Shown piece after piece: positions 7,844-16,026 of a stretch of 64,000 nucleotides of DNA (the first letter of the stretch is position 1; each line of letters starts with the position of its first letter). Both the position numbers and the translations under genes were made by a program. This DNA is from JAFAMB01 sp963775805 (lineage in GTDB: Bacteria > Verrucomicrobiota > Verrucomicrobiia > Chthoniobacterales > JAFAMB01). The notes beneath the pieces are model-generated. The model had not been told where the DNA came from. It was given only the letters and a program-made list of their open reading frames with translations, and searched no databases. The DNA is taken from contig CAVZKG010000003.1 of assembly GCA_963775805.1 (NCBI GenBank), positions 1 through 64,000 of the forward strand, in the 5' to 3' direction.

Positions 7844-9034
7844 TTATCTCCTACCCTTCGGGCCGTTCGTCGTCCGTAATTCGGATTCGGTCGGCGAGGC
7901 CGCGGTCGGCTCTGGTGGCGCTAGTGTTGGCCCCTCCAGGCGCTTGGTGTTTTGCGTACGTGGTTGGCCCGGGGGCACAATCGAACCAGCGTCAATGTCG
8001 ATCACCCCGAAAAAACGCGGATTGCGCAGGCAAAAATTACAGAATAGATCGGCTGTTATGTCGACCTGGCCGCTAAGCGCCTGCGTGTACGGATTCACGG
8101 TAATTGTTGCGCTATCCGACCATATTCCGACGACGCACATGGGCCAGGCGCCGAAGAAAATATGATTGCCCTGGATGCCATTCGAACTGTGCGCGTTGGG
8201 TAAGGCTTCCCATTGACTTCGGGCGCTGCCGCTGGTCCATAACGGACGGTCCCTTAACGCCTTCTTAACCGTCGGATTCGTCACGAACCCAAAATTGGCC
8301 AGCCCGATATCTTGCAGCTCGATCAACCCTTCGGCTTGAGTGAAAATGTCCCAGCTCGCCGTATTGGTGCCGATATCCAGTCGCCAAATTCCTTGCGTGT
8401 TGATGATTCCATTCGGCTGATCCGGATTCGCCGTGCTCTCACCGTAGAAAATCATACGGTCCAACATGCTTGAGCAGGAACGCGCGAGGTCATTTATCAA
8501 AAAAGTGTCCGTATCCGGACCCCCGCCAATCAACAATTGACGTGATACCCGGATCGTTCCGCTAACCCGTTTCGGCCCGCCTAAAAAAACCTGGCTAAAC
8601 TCAGGATCGGTTATCGGTGAAAAACCAACTTCCGGAATCCATTCGGGCTCTGGGAGCGCCGTCAGGGCAGCAATACTCAGATTTTCGCGTAACCCGGTTA
8701 ATACGGTCGCGCCCGCCGAAATTGCACTCGACCACGTGAGCAGTGGACTCGAACGTTGCAAAGCATGACCCACCAAGTTTCCGCCACCGGTACTCGCCAC
8801 CCCGCCGGGAACACCAGGCGGATAAGGTTGCGCCACCAAATCGCGCCCAAACGGTGCGTGAATGATCTCGGCCCCAGGCCCGGCGCCAACTTGCGGCAAC
8901 CAACTGTGTGAACCTTTGTTAGCCTCACGGGTCCGCATTTCTTCAAAATGAAATTCCGCTTCGCGTCCAGTCGGCGTACCCCGCTGCAACACGTCACGAA
9001 TTGCGCGGCTGATCGAGTAAGATTTCTCAGACAT
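7844..9034 (-). CDS. HK97-fold phage major capsid protein (396 aa)
   Basis: Forms the icosahedral shell of tailed phages and their satellites. The start is the ATG that overlaps the upstream stop by 8 bases; upstream in-frame codons are not capsid-like. Residues 1-60 are charged (SISRAIRDVLQRGTPTGREAEFHFEEMRTREAN), resembling a delta-type N-terminal region. The later part shows the family's usual run: PLLTWSSAISAGATVLTGL, PEWIPEVGFSPITDPEFSQV, RVSGTIRVSRQLL, DRMIFYGESTANPDQPNGI, ANFGFVTNPTVKKALRD, and the late LFCNFCLRNPRFFGVIDID. No prohead protease gene is adjacent. It is the strongest virion marker in the element. Confidence 0.85.
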   Translation of the reverse strand: MSEKSYSISRAIRDVLQRGTPTGREAEFHFEEMRTREANKGSHSWLPQVGAGPGAEIIHAPFGRDLVAQPYPPGVPGGVASTGGGNLVGHALQRSSPLLTWSSAISAGATVLTGLRENLSIAALTALPEPEWIPEVGFSPITDPEFSQVFLGGPKRVSGTIRVSRQLLIGGGPDTDTFLINDLARSCSSMLDRMIFYGESTANPDQPNGIINTQGIWRLDIGTNTASWDIFTQAEGLIELQDIGLANFGFVTNPTVKKALRDRPLWTSGSARSQWEALPNAHSSNGIQGNHIFFGAWPMCVVGIWSDSATITVNPYTQALSGQVDITADLFCNFCLRNPRFFGVIDIDAGSIVPPGQPRTQNTKRLEGPTLAPPEPTAASPTESELRTTNGPKGRR

Positions 9035-9278
9035 AGGCTTTCTCCAGTGCTCGCTTGTGTTTGGCTTTGTACCCGGCAAGCGCCGCAAAGTGATGCTTTA
9101 ACGCTTTCTCCGAAATTGAAAACAGCGGCCGCCCATCTGCCATTCGAGCATCTGCATTCAGAATACCCTCCTTCAAAAGCCGGCTCCCGAGTTCATACGA
9201 AATTCGCAAAACCTCTCGGTAAAATTTGACCTCTGATTCGAAGGTGTAGGTATCCACGTTGGGACATGATCCTAACAA
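9027..9278 (-). CDS. small hypothetical protein before the capsid gene (83 aa)
   Basis: The 3' end overlaps the capsid ATG by 8 bases (ATGTCTGA), which implies coupled translation. The protein is helical and basic (FYREVLRISYELGSRLLKEGIL, SEKALKHHFAALAGYKAKHKRALEKAY). No family recognised. Possible roles given position are scaffold or assembly cofactor; nothing in the sequence proves this. A later start within the first 15 residues is possible. Confidence 0.5.
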   Translation of the reverse strand: MLGSCPNVDTYTFESEVKFYREVLRISYELGSRLLKEGILNADARMADGRPLFSISEKALKHHFAALAGYKAKHKRALEKAYV

Positions 9279-9310
9279 CGTTTCGTTGTAAAATCACGCT
9301 GAAGAGTTGT

Positions 9311-9367
9311 AGACTTTCCACCTCGCAGGTAGTTGCGGAATTTAAGTAGGGTGGAAAGTCTTTTTTC
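9311..9367 (+). terminator. 12-bp stem with inner hairpin and T-run
   Basis: AGACTTTCCACC (9311-9322) pairs exactly with GGTGGAAAGTCT (9350-9361), followed by a T-run on the plus strand. The loop contains a smaller CGCA/TGCG hairpin. Read rightward it looks like an intrinsic terminator, yet no rightward gene precedes it closely, so it may instead end an antisense transcript or belong to a small structured RNA. Bases 9279-9666 otherwise hold no supported gene. Confidence 0.5.
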
Positions 9368-9573
9368 TATACGACATCGATTCACTACTGATTCCCAACG
9401 GTCCACTCGGCACGTATCGACTTGAATTCTTGCCCGAAAGAAGAGATCCGATTTCTGTTATTCCTGAACCCGATCAGCTCTTTGAATTTTGGGAGTTTCG
9501 GTCGGAGATACGCATGGCGCTCTCGATGACGACGATCTAAGGTTCCCTCCTCAACGCCCAGATCCGCGACCAT

Positions 9574-9633
9574 CTTCTCGCGAACGGTTGGGAGTTGATC
9601 GGGGTACACGGACGCGTTACGCGTCTCTGTACC
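9574..9633 (-). repeat. hairpin-linked motif, copy 3 (minus strand)
   Basis: A hairpin at 9603-9633 (GGTACA-cg-GACGCG-tta-CGCGTC-tc-TGTACC) lies next to the complement of CCAACCGTTCGCGAGAAG at 9574-9591. The same hairpin-spacer-motif order occurs on the plus strand at 5663-5721 and 5874-5933. On the plus strand the hairpin is followed by TTTCTTTTT, so it could also work as a terminator. Confidence 0.6.
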
Positions 9634-9666
9634 TTTCTTTTTCGCGTGGCGCGTCTTTAAGATGGG

Positions 9667-10047
9667 TTATTCCACCGCAGGCAACCGAATTAACCCGCCG
9701 TCGAATCGTCCAAACCTCTCGCGCATCGAGAGCCGCAGCCTGGAAATTAAGCGGTGTTCCTTCTCTTGCTTATCGCGAGTATTAGCCTCTTCCAGGAGAG
9801 CTTCCTCAAGCAGCCCCAGGTAGGTTTCAAAGACCAGTGCCAGATCGCTCACCGGCAGAATCAGCCCTTCATACTCAGGTGGCACCAGTGGCTTGATGTC
9901 TTTCAGGCCCCGCTTGAACAGCTCGACGGCGACGGGGTTCAGGGTGCCTTCGCCGCTTTGTTCTACCTCCCAGATCGATTCCCTCGGGGTCGGTTTCCTG
10001 TCCGGTTTCCTTCTCACGCTCTTTCGTTCTAGCCTCATACGCTTCAT
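9667..10047 (-). CDS. hypothetical protein overlapping terminase-small-like gene (126 aa)
   Basis: This frame overlaps the 3' end of the terminase-small-like gene by 173 bases in another frame. From about residue 20 it looks like genuine protein (SIWEVEQSGEGTLNPVAVELFKRGLKDIKPLVPPEYEGLILPVSDL, followed by a Glu/Leu-rich helix), while the other frame is Arg/Pro-rich there. Either the two are separate overlapping genes, or the upstream gene is completed by a frameshift into this frame. No family recognised. Confidence 0.5.
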   Translation of the reverse strand: MKRMRLERKSVRRKPDRKPTPRESIWEVEQSGEGTLNPVAVELFKRGLKDIKPLVPPEYEGLILPVSDLALVFETYLGLLEEALLEEANTRDKQEKEHRLISRLRLSMRERFGRFDGGLIRLPAVE

Positions 10048-10561
10048 CTAACCAGCTGCAAAGGACACTCGACCATATTTCGCGCCGATCCCTGTTCTCT
10101 CGCTCGCCGCCCACGCGAAAAGAATATTGCGGTTCCAGCGCCCAGCCGTGCCTGACCCAGAACTCTTTAGCTACCCCGCAGAGCTGGCCAATAAAGCGTT
10201 TCTTGTCCTTTTCAGCTAACGCGTCGCTGTACCAGATCGCACCCGAGATTGCCTTAACGATTGCGGCACAGAACTCAAGCACCGCTTCGCGCTCAATCAG
10301 CCGGCCTTCGGCTTCCCTCACCTGCAAGGCGGTCAGGGTGGCTTTATAGCCCATGAAGGACGCATGAGCCTCAAGACTCTTTTCCTTCGAACTATCGCCA
10401 TTGGATCCCTGGCTCTCGACCAGCTGGGCCAGCGTGAACCCCTCACCGCTCGGCTCGATCCCGCGGGATTTAAGCGCCTTGCGTAACGTGATGGCGTGCA
10501 CCCCGAGCTCAGCCGCAGCCTGGGCAAGGGCGTAACGGTGCAACGTTGCTGTGCTTTTCAC
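9875..10561 (-). CDS. terminase small subunit-like DNA-binding protein (228 aa)
   Basis: Small terminase subunits recognise the packaging site of phage or satellite DNA and recruit the motor. Residues about 8-52 form a winged-helix-like DNA-binding segment (YALAQAAAELGVHAITLRKALKSRGI). A charged helix follows (KATLTALQVREAEGRLIEREAVLEFCAAIVKAIS), matching the Nu1-type pattern of wHTH then REAEG-LI-REAV oligomerisation helix. The last 55 residues (Arg/Glu/Pro-rich) overlap a better-looking frame and may not be native. No large terminase gene is seen nearby, which fits a satellite that borrows a helper's motor. Assignment rests on pattern, not on a diagnostic residue. Confidence 0.5.
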   Translation of the reverse strand: MKSTATLHRYALAQAAAELGVHAITLRKALKSRGIEPSGEGFTLAQLVESQGSNGDSSKEKSLEAHASFMGYKATLTALQVREAEGRLIEREAVLEFCAAIVKAISGAIWYSDALAEKDKKRFIGQLCGVAKEFWVRHGWALEPQYSFRVGGERENRDRREIWSSVLCSWLDEAYEARTKEREKETGQETDPEGIDLGGRTKRRRHPEPRRRRAVQAGPERHQATGAT

Positions 10562-10776
10562 CTCTGACTTATTGAGTCTACTCAGGACTTAATTGTCAAT
10601 AACACGTGTTTTTCCGATGTTATGCCACACTCAACTAGGGCCCACAGGTTTCCCCCATGGGGGAAAACTCGGAACCGATTGCCGAAAGGGTTTTGCGGCC
10701 ACTCGCCAAACTTGAGCCCGAAGAGCAACGCGAAGCATGGGTGATTGCCACCGATGGCGATTCACAGGTAAACACA

Positions 10777-10890
10777 TTAAAAATTTCTGTATATAATATG
10801 GTAAGATTCTTGGGCTCTCCGAGTCAGTCTCTTTTGAGGCTTCCAAGGACCCATCGACTGGAGCCGCCAAATCCCGCGTTTGGCGCGCAT
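10777..10890 (-). CDS. possible basic micro-protein (37 aa)
   Basis: A 37-codon frame starts at an ATG with an ideal AGGAGG site five bases upstream. The peptide is rich in Arg, Lys, Gln and Trp (starting MRAKRGIWRLQSMGPWK). The strong ribosome site is the only support; there is no homology I recognise. Confidence 0.25.
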   Translation of the reverse strand: MRAKRGIWRLQSMGPWKPQKRLTRRAQESYHIIYRNF

Positions 10891-10941
10891 TAGCGCCTCC
10901 TACACGCGTCGGAGCACTCCGACCTGGTCACTTGTTCCACC

Positions 10942-11157
10942 TCAGGATTTGAACTCGGCCAGCCGCTCGGTGATCGCCGTGAGGTGTTCGCTCAAATGCT
11001 CCCGTTCCTCTGCACTCAAGTGCGTGACGTTGAGGAGACGCAGCCGTTTCTCTAAGAAGGCGAGGCCGGTCATGATGTAGCGCAGCTGGCCCTCATCGGT
11101 GTTCCCTTTGGCAGCCTGATTTGGCGACTGAATACGTGCGCCAATTAAGGCTTGGGA
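10942..11157 (-). pseudogene. C-terminal remnant or micro-gene with helical coding sequence
   Basis: The minus strand reads as protein over 71 codons to a TGA: GARIQSPNQAAKGNTDEGQL, then a membrane-free helical run containing LEKRLRLLNVTHLSAEEREH and ending LTAITERLAEFKS. An in-frame stop lies just upstream at 11158-11160, and the only ATG is at 11073 (43 residues). It looks like the end of a larger helical protein whose 5' part has been lost, or a 43-residue micro-gene. The plus-strand frame over the same bases is less protein-like. Confidence 0.4.
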
Positions 11158-11600
11158 TTACCGTCGAAATGGATGTTGTTGAAAAAGCAGTATTCACTGA
11201 ATTTGTGCTCGGCCAAACGCTAGATGCAGCGAAAGAAGCCGGAGATTTACAGCACGGTGGCAATCGGAAATCAAGTTTACTAATGGTAAACTTGAATCAG
11301 TTACTTGATGTTTTTAGCGGAACGAACTACTGCGTCGATGGCGTCCAGTTTCGCGCTGAACTGAGCGAAATGTATCCGAGCCCATTTTATGGGAACCAGC
11401 GGCACCCGACCATCGCGAAGATAGAGCCAAACATTGACCCGAGCATCACAGGAAGCACGAACACACTCCAGCCCGATATTGCCTGGGTGACAGTAAGTGA
11501 CGCCCTTGGGATCAATCCCGCAAAGGAGCAGGTTAGGGTGAACACCTTCAACTGGTGGCAAAGAGAATACTTTCAACATAGTGGTCGGTTTTATTTACGG

Positions 11601-11845
11601 ACGTCTCGGACGGGTAATTCCCGAGGGGACGCACTAATACATCTCGGACGGGTACAGACCCAGTAGGGGGCACCCGCGGTAATACATCTCGGACGGGTAC
11701 AGACCCAGTAGGGGGCACCCGCGGTACTACTTTACGGACGGGGTCTGACATATTCCCGCTCTGCCGCGGATGGCTTTCCATTTTCCCCAGCGGGGAATAT
11801 GTCAGACCCCGTCCGAAAGGTCCGAACGGACGTCTCGGACGGGTA
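11601..11845. repeat. REP-like repeat cluster with tandem 45-mers and inverted repeat
   Basis: TCTCGGACGGGTA occurs four times (11604, 11642, 11687, 11833). Two perfect 45-bp tandem units lie at 11636-11680 and 11681-11725. A 23-bp perfect inverted repeat follows (11735-11757 with 11793-11815, 35-base loop, extended to about 30 bp with a one-base slip). The bases between 11158 and 11931 hold no convincing gene. The cluster resembles palindromic repetitive elements that spread as a unit. Confidence 0.8.
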
Positions 11846-11860
11846 GCTAGCGGACCCCGT

Positions 11861-11922
11861 GTGAACATTTGGTGTTCTGTGGAACATTTGTTCATTTCTG
11901 TGGAACATTTTGTGGAACATTT
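11861..11922. repeat. iteron-like repeats, candidate replication origin
   Basis: GTGGAACATTT occurs at 11879, 11900 and 11912, with a near copy GTGAACATTT at 11861; spacing is 21 and 12 bases. The array starts 10 bases beyond the end of the SF3 helicase gene. Phage and satellite replicons often place repeats bound by the primase-helicase beside its gene, so this may be the element's origin; this is inference from position and repetition. Confidence 0.5.
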
Positions 11923-11931
11923 CTCCGAGGT

Positions 11932-13368
11932 TCAAATCCAGCGGACTTTCCAGTAACCGCGTCTGTTTTTGCCATTTCGTTTCAGATCGTTGCACCTTGC
12001 AGCGCTGAAATTTCGCAACATTAGATCGGGTAAGCGTTTCTCGGCTGTTGCGGAGGCAACGGGCGTCCACTGCTTGACCTTGATGCAATCGGCGATGTAC
12101 TTGGTGACGATCTCCTCAGTCGTCAGCGAATAATGTTCGCCGTTGCTCATCTTGCTATCGTCTCGAGTGATTTCGTTGGTAACGAACAAGCGCAGGCTGT
12201 CGGACTCGGCGAGCAGATCGCTGACCCGCTTTTGTTGAGCGGGTGTCAGGATAACGTCGCCGGATTTGGCGTAATCTCCGAAAAGCATCGAGAGGCCATT
12301 AATGCACCAGTTGAGGATTCCGGGTGCTTCCCGGATGAGGAGGTATTTATCAATCTCGAAAATGCGCTGGCCAGCATAAGGATTATCGAAACGGATAATG
12401 ATGATCCGGCGTTCCCAAGCTTTTTGATCAGTATCCAGGAAAATGCACAGTCGGCAGTTGCTGGTGATGATGATATTAAAAACGCCTTGGACGGGAAATC
12501 GTAGATTGCTGCCCTTGGATTCACCTTCGAGCGTATCGTTGCCGACCAGCGATTTAACTACATGCGCACCGGGTTCGTTTAAGAAATTGCCTTTGACGTC
12601 CGGGCCAACAAGCAGGGTCCGCCCAACCATGCGCCCGATCTCAAAGCGTTCGTTAAGAAGTTGGGTGCGCAGTGTGTAAACGTTCCGCGGCCCGACGATA
12701 CCGTTGATGATTTGGACCAGTGAACTTTTAGAAGAGCTGCCGACACCGTCCAGAATAACAAAGCGCTGGCTCAGGTTGCGCCCCAGCAGACATTGCCCCG
12801 CGTACTTTTGCAGCAGGACTGCGTCATCTGGTGGAATATGGCCGAGTATCCTTTGTTGAAACTCCGGACACTTTGCTTTTTGATCAAAATTGATCGGTGA
12901 TCGATTCCGGCAACGGTGATCGGGTGAAAATGCCTTAATCTCAAATTTGCTGCCGTCTCGGGCAAACTCCAGTGAACAGTTGCCCAGATGCGCGAAATAG
13001 GATGGTTGATTAAAAAAGTCGCGTTCCTCGACCTGGCCGCGCAGATGAGCGATTGCGCCGGCGAGTTTTTCGGCATTACGAAATTGCTCTAGTGCTCCAA
13101 ATCCCGACCAGTTTTGCGCGGCATCCAAAATAAGCGCACCCATTTCGGTGCGAATTAGGTCAGAGCTTTTCGGACTAAAATTTCCGGAACCCGACCCGTA
13201 ATCGTAAAACTCACGCTCGCACGGTTCGAAAATGACTTTTTCCTGGTTCGCAGCGTAAAAAGCCGCCCAGAAAGGTTCGTTCAATTTCGACAGTTGCCCT
13301 TTGGAGTTTTCGTAGCCGGGCACCCCGTAGTCCTTGATGATGGCTTTGATATTAATCTGCTGATTCAT
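11932..13368 (-). CDS. D5/P4-type SF3 replicative helicase (478 aa)
   Basis: Expected to unwind the element's origin as a hexamer. A D5_N-like region spans about 40-190 (FEPCEREFYDYGSGSGNF early, then PEFQQRILGHIPPDDAVLLQKYAGQCLLG just before the ATPase). The Walker A loop is FVILDGVGSSSKSSLVQI, near residue 210, an unusual form of the family's GxGxNGKS. Following family blocks are RFEIGRMVGRTLLVGPDVKG, the sensor-like NIIITSNCRLCIFLDTDQKAWERRIIIIRFD, and ILNWCINGLSMLF. A short winged-helix tail ends the protein. It starts 9 bases after the AEP-primase gene, giving the split primase plus helicase arrangement common in mobile elements. Confidence 0.85.
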   Translation of the reverse strand: MNQQINIKAIIKDYGVPGYENSKGQLSKLNEPFWAAFYAANQEKVIFEPCEREFYDYGSGSGNFSPKSSDLIRTEMGALILDAAQNWSGFGALEQFRNAEKLAGAIAHLRGQVEERDFFNQPSYFAHLGNCSLEFARDGSKFEIKAFSPDHRCRNRSPINFDQKAKCPEFQQRILGHIPPDDAVLLQKYAGQCLLGRNLSQRFVILDGVGSSSKSSLVQIINGIVGPRNVYTLRTQLLNERFEIGRMVGRTLLVGPDVKGNFLNEPGAHVVKSLVGNDTLEGESKGSNLRFPVQGVFNIIITSNCRLCIFLDTDQKAWERRIIIIRFDNPYAGQRIFEIDKYLLIREAPGILNWCINGLSMLFGDYAKSGDVILTPAQQKRVSDLLAESDSLRLFVTNEITRDDSKMSNGEHYSLTTEEIVTKYIADCIKVKQWTPVASATAEKRLPDLMLRNFSAARCNDLKRNGKNRRGYWKVRWI

Positions 13369-13377
13369 TGGAAACCC

Positions 13378-14373
13378 TTATTGGTAAAAGATTGGGGTTC
13401 CGTCGGCGGACGGGTTGAGGTAAAGGAGCTCCTGCAAGCGGTCGCCGCGGTAACAGTTGGGATTCCGGGTGAGGCGGACTGCGGAAAGCGCAGCGTCATC
13501 AGCGCCGAGTTGAACTAATGGTCGTAAGACGTCGCGTTTCCAGATGTCCCATTCTGCTTTGGATGTGCAGTTTCCGCGGATCAACGCGTGCGCGCTGATG
13601 CCGGCGCTATCGGTGATCGAGACTATCGGAAGCTCGAGCCCGACTAAGATTTTGAGCCAGATTGGATACCAGATATCTTTCGGCTCGTGATCGCATTCGA
13701 GTACGCCATATCGGAACGAGGTGACTGATTCCTCGCTGCGGTAACTGTCCCTGGCCTGGCGCGGATTGAAATGTTTTAGCCCGTCGACCGGATTGCAGAG
13801 GAACCAGGCGCCATCCGGCCAATGGATTTGGCTCCAGCGCTCCATTCTGATTTTATCGGGCCAACAGTTACCCTGGCTTTTGTAAACGTTGAACAGTTGT
13901 ACTTTTTCTCCGGGCTCGGTAATCGCTCGGAGATAATCATCGGTCGAGCAGGTGACGGAGAGTGGCGAGCGGACCTTCAGCCATTCCGGCGTGATGTCGA
14001 TCGGAACCCGCGCCGCTCTCTCTCTAGCCAAGTCTGGGCTGAATTCAGGTACACGTCTGCTTCGGGTAACTTTCGGATCTTTGAGCCATTCCTCGCGACG
14101 TTCAGCAGCACTTTTGCCGCTCGGTTCCCATTTGAAGGGGGCTGAATTCCTGACCGCGTCGGGTATCTCGTGCGGTTCCAGGTCACGCCCGCAGTTGGCG
14201 CTCTTGTCAGCCAGAATCGCGCAGATTTCCTCTGGCGTATGGTAGCGATGCAAATAGCGCGCAACCCTAAAGAGCCATTGGTGGATACCCGAATGCTTTC
14301 CTTTTTGTGACGTCGGGCAACTCTCGAGCAGTTCTTGCAGGAATCGCGGATACCCGCCCTCAGTTCCGGCCAT
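13378..14373 (-). CDS. archaeo-eukaryotic-type primase domain protein (331 aa)
   Basis: Likely primase partner of the SF3 helicase. The C-terminal part carries the pattern seen in mobile-element AEP primases: ITDSAGISAHALIRGNC, then WDIWKRDVLRPLVQLGADDAAL, then VRLTRNPNCYRGDRLQELLYLNP (normally RLPG-R ... Q-LLYLN). The family's acidic metal-binding pair is probably in VLECDHEP. The N-terminal 100 residues include a helical block (IHQWLFRVARYLHRYHTPEEI) resembling PriCT-like modules. The gene overlaps the SF2 helicase stop by 14 bases and precedes the SF3 helicase by 9, so all three are one transcription unit. Confidence 0.7.
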   Translation of the reverse strand: MAGTEGGYPRFLQELLESCPTSQKGKHSGIHQWLFRVARYLHRYHTPEEICAILADKSANCGRDLEPHEIPDAVRNSAPFKWEPSGKSAAERREEWLKDPKVTRSRRVPEFSPDLARERAARVPIDITPEWLKVRSPLSVTCSTDDYLRAITEPGEKVQLFNVYKSQGNCWPDKIRMERWSQIHWPDGAWFLCNPVDGLKHFNPRQARDSYRSEESVTSFRYGVLECDHEPKDIWYPIWLKILVGLELPIVSITDSAGISAHALIRGNCTSKAEWDIWKRDVLRPLVQLGADDAALSAVRLTRNPNCYRGDRLQELLYLNPSADGTPIFYQ

Positions 14374-15934
14374 GAGTACCGCCTTTCAATTGGCTGATCA
14401 GCCGCCCTGCTTCGGGTTTTGATAGGTTCGTGGTGTCGCCCTGGTAGCCGAGGTAACGCAAAAAATTCTTCTGCTTATCGCTGGCCGGCGTGCTCTCGGC
14501 GTGCCGCACAATAGCGTCGATAATCGCCGACGCGTGCCCGCGATCCTGTACGATGCCGAGATCCACCCGGCAGAGCTTCAGATAGGCCAATTGCTTCTCA
14601 CTCGGCTCATCGAAATGCCAACGCATCGTGGGAGCGTAGTGCTCGAGCTCCGGTGCCTGATAGGCAATGATGATATCGACCAGATCCAGGAGATCTGTGA
14701 TTTCGCCCCGAAGCTTTCGGTGCGCGAGAACCTGTTGCGCCAGGGACCGTTCCCGCGACTCATCCAGTGCGCCGACCAGATCGCCGTCGGTTTCTTCCAA
14801 CATTTTTGCGACCGCCTGGCGCTCGCTCTCATCATGGCTGATCAGGTCAACCGGCTTGACCAGATTGTGGGCCCGGCTGAGCCAGAGGAAATCGAGCAGT
14901 AACAGGTTTTCTTTCCCTGGATGAATCCGGGTGCCACGGCCGACCATTTGCGCATAAAGCGATCGGATCCGCGTCGGCCGCAGACAGATCACGCAATCGA
15001 CGGAGGGCTCATCGTAGCCTTCGTTGAGCAGCATCGCGTTGACCAGTACGGACGTCGTGCCCTGCTTGAATCGGGCAAGCTTTTCGGCGCGGTCACTGGA
15101 AACACCGCAAACCGATTCCGCGGCGAACCCGTGCAGGCAAAGGATCTCGGCAAACTGGTCGGCGATCCTGATCAGGGGGACGAAAACCAGCGTCTTGCGG
15201 CCTTTGGCGTGCGCGGCGACCGCAACCGCGATCTTTTCCAGGACGGGCTCGAGGGCGGCCGCGACTTCTTCCTCCGAAAAGTCACCGGCGCGCGTGGATA
15301 CGTCCGTGATATCGATCTGGATCGGAACGGTCTGGACCTTGACTCGGGCCAGGTAACCCTGGCGGATCAGATCAACCATCGAGATCTCGAACGCGACATC
15401 TTGAAAGAACGTCCCCAGATTCCGGGTATCGCCGCGGTCCGGGGTGGCGGTCACGCCGAGCACCTTGGCGCTTGGAAACCGTGCCAGGACCCGTTGATAA
15501 CTGTCGGCGAGAACATGATGGGCCTCATCCACGATCACGGTTGCGAAATGATCGATCGGAAAGCGCTCCAGCCTATTCTGGCGGGCCAATGTCTGAACTG
15601 ATGCAACCACGATCCGCGATTCCAGTGATGCCCGCTCTTGCGCCTTTTCCTTAACCGCGAACAGTCGGCGGGCCCGGTGAAGTTTATCGATTGCCTGATC
15701 AATCAGCTCGTCGCGATGGGCGAGAATCAGGACCCGGCCATGAACTTGACGTTTGTCGGCGATATCGGCAAACGTGACGGTTTTCCCTGAGCCCGTCGGC
15801 GTTACGCCGAGCACGCGGTCAAACGTGATCCAGGACTTTTCGGTGCCGGCGACTTGCACATCCTGGTATGGGCGAAGCTCGTAATTTTTTGGATAGACTG
15901 CAACCTCATCGGCGGTGTATGTCTCTGATGTCAT
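14360..15934 (-). CDS. superfamily 2 DEAD/DEAH-box helicase (524 aa)
   Basis: ATP-driven nucleic-acid translocase. Residues about 20-200 hold helicase lobe 1: Q-motif-like LRPYQ, Walker A VTPTGSGKTVTF, motif Ia VLILAHRDELIDQA, motif II VIVDEAHHV (DEAH) and motif III GVTATPDRGD. Lobe 2 shows motif IV KTLVFVP, LVNAMLLNEGYDEPSVDCVICLRPT and motif VI QMVGRGTRIHPGK. The 180-residue C-terminal extension is helical and Glu-rich and includes a YLKLCRVDLG segment. SF2 helicases of this kind accompany replication modules of phages and satellites. The start ATG has a GGAGG site. It overlaps the primase gene by 14 bases. Confidence 0.9.
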   Translation of the reverse strand: MTSETYTADEVAVYPKNYELRPYQDVQVAGTEKSWITFDRVLGVTPTGSGKTVTFADIADKRQVHGRVLILAHRDELIDQAIDKLHRARRLFAVKEKAQERASLESRIVVASVQTLARQNRLERFPIDHFATVIVDEAHHVLADSYQRVLARFPSAKVLGVTATPDRGDTRNLGTFFQDVAFEISMVDLIRQGYLARVKVQTVPIQIDITDVSTRAGDFSEEEVAAALEPVLEKIAVAVAAHAKGRKTLVFVPLIRIADQFAEILCLHGFAAESVCGVSSDRAEKLARFKQGTTSVLVNAMLLNEGYDEPSVDCVICLRPTRIRSLYAQMVGRGTRIHPGKENLLLLDFLWLSRAHNLVKPVDLISHDESERQAVAKMLEETDGDLVGALDESRERSLAQQVLAHRKLRGEITDLLDLVDIIIAYQAPELEHYAPTMRWHFDEPSEKQLAYLKLCRVDLGIVQDRGHASAIIDAIVRHAESTPASDKQKNFLRYLGYQGDTTNLSKPEAGRLISQLKGGTHGRN

Positions 15935-16026
15935 TAGTAATCCCTCCTTTGGGGTTTGTGTTCGAAGCTGCGTAAAAAATCATTGGCGACCGCCGGGCGA
16001 TAGCCACCCGGTGGTCGGCAGCGGTG

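Noticed and set aside
9385..9609. 74-residue minus-strand frame containing PTVREK
   Set aside because: Explained by the repeated hairpin-plus-motif unit; no ribosome site or protein-like remainder.
10657..10893. Plus-strand frame starting MGENSEPIAERVLRPLAKLE
   Set aside because: The first 40 residues resemble phage ParB-like accessory proteins, but the rest is Arg/Pro-rich and there is no continuation; probably a degraded fragment, too short to call.
11121..11666. 181-residue plus-strand frame, with AKEAGDLQHGG-like stretch
   Set aside because: Runs into the repeat cluster at its end, opposes the operon direction and overlaps a more protein-like minus-strand frame; at most a gene fragment.
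11636..11725. CRISPR-like array
   Set aside because: Only two contiguous identical units without spacers, and no cas genes.
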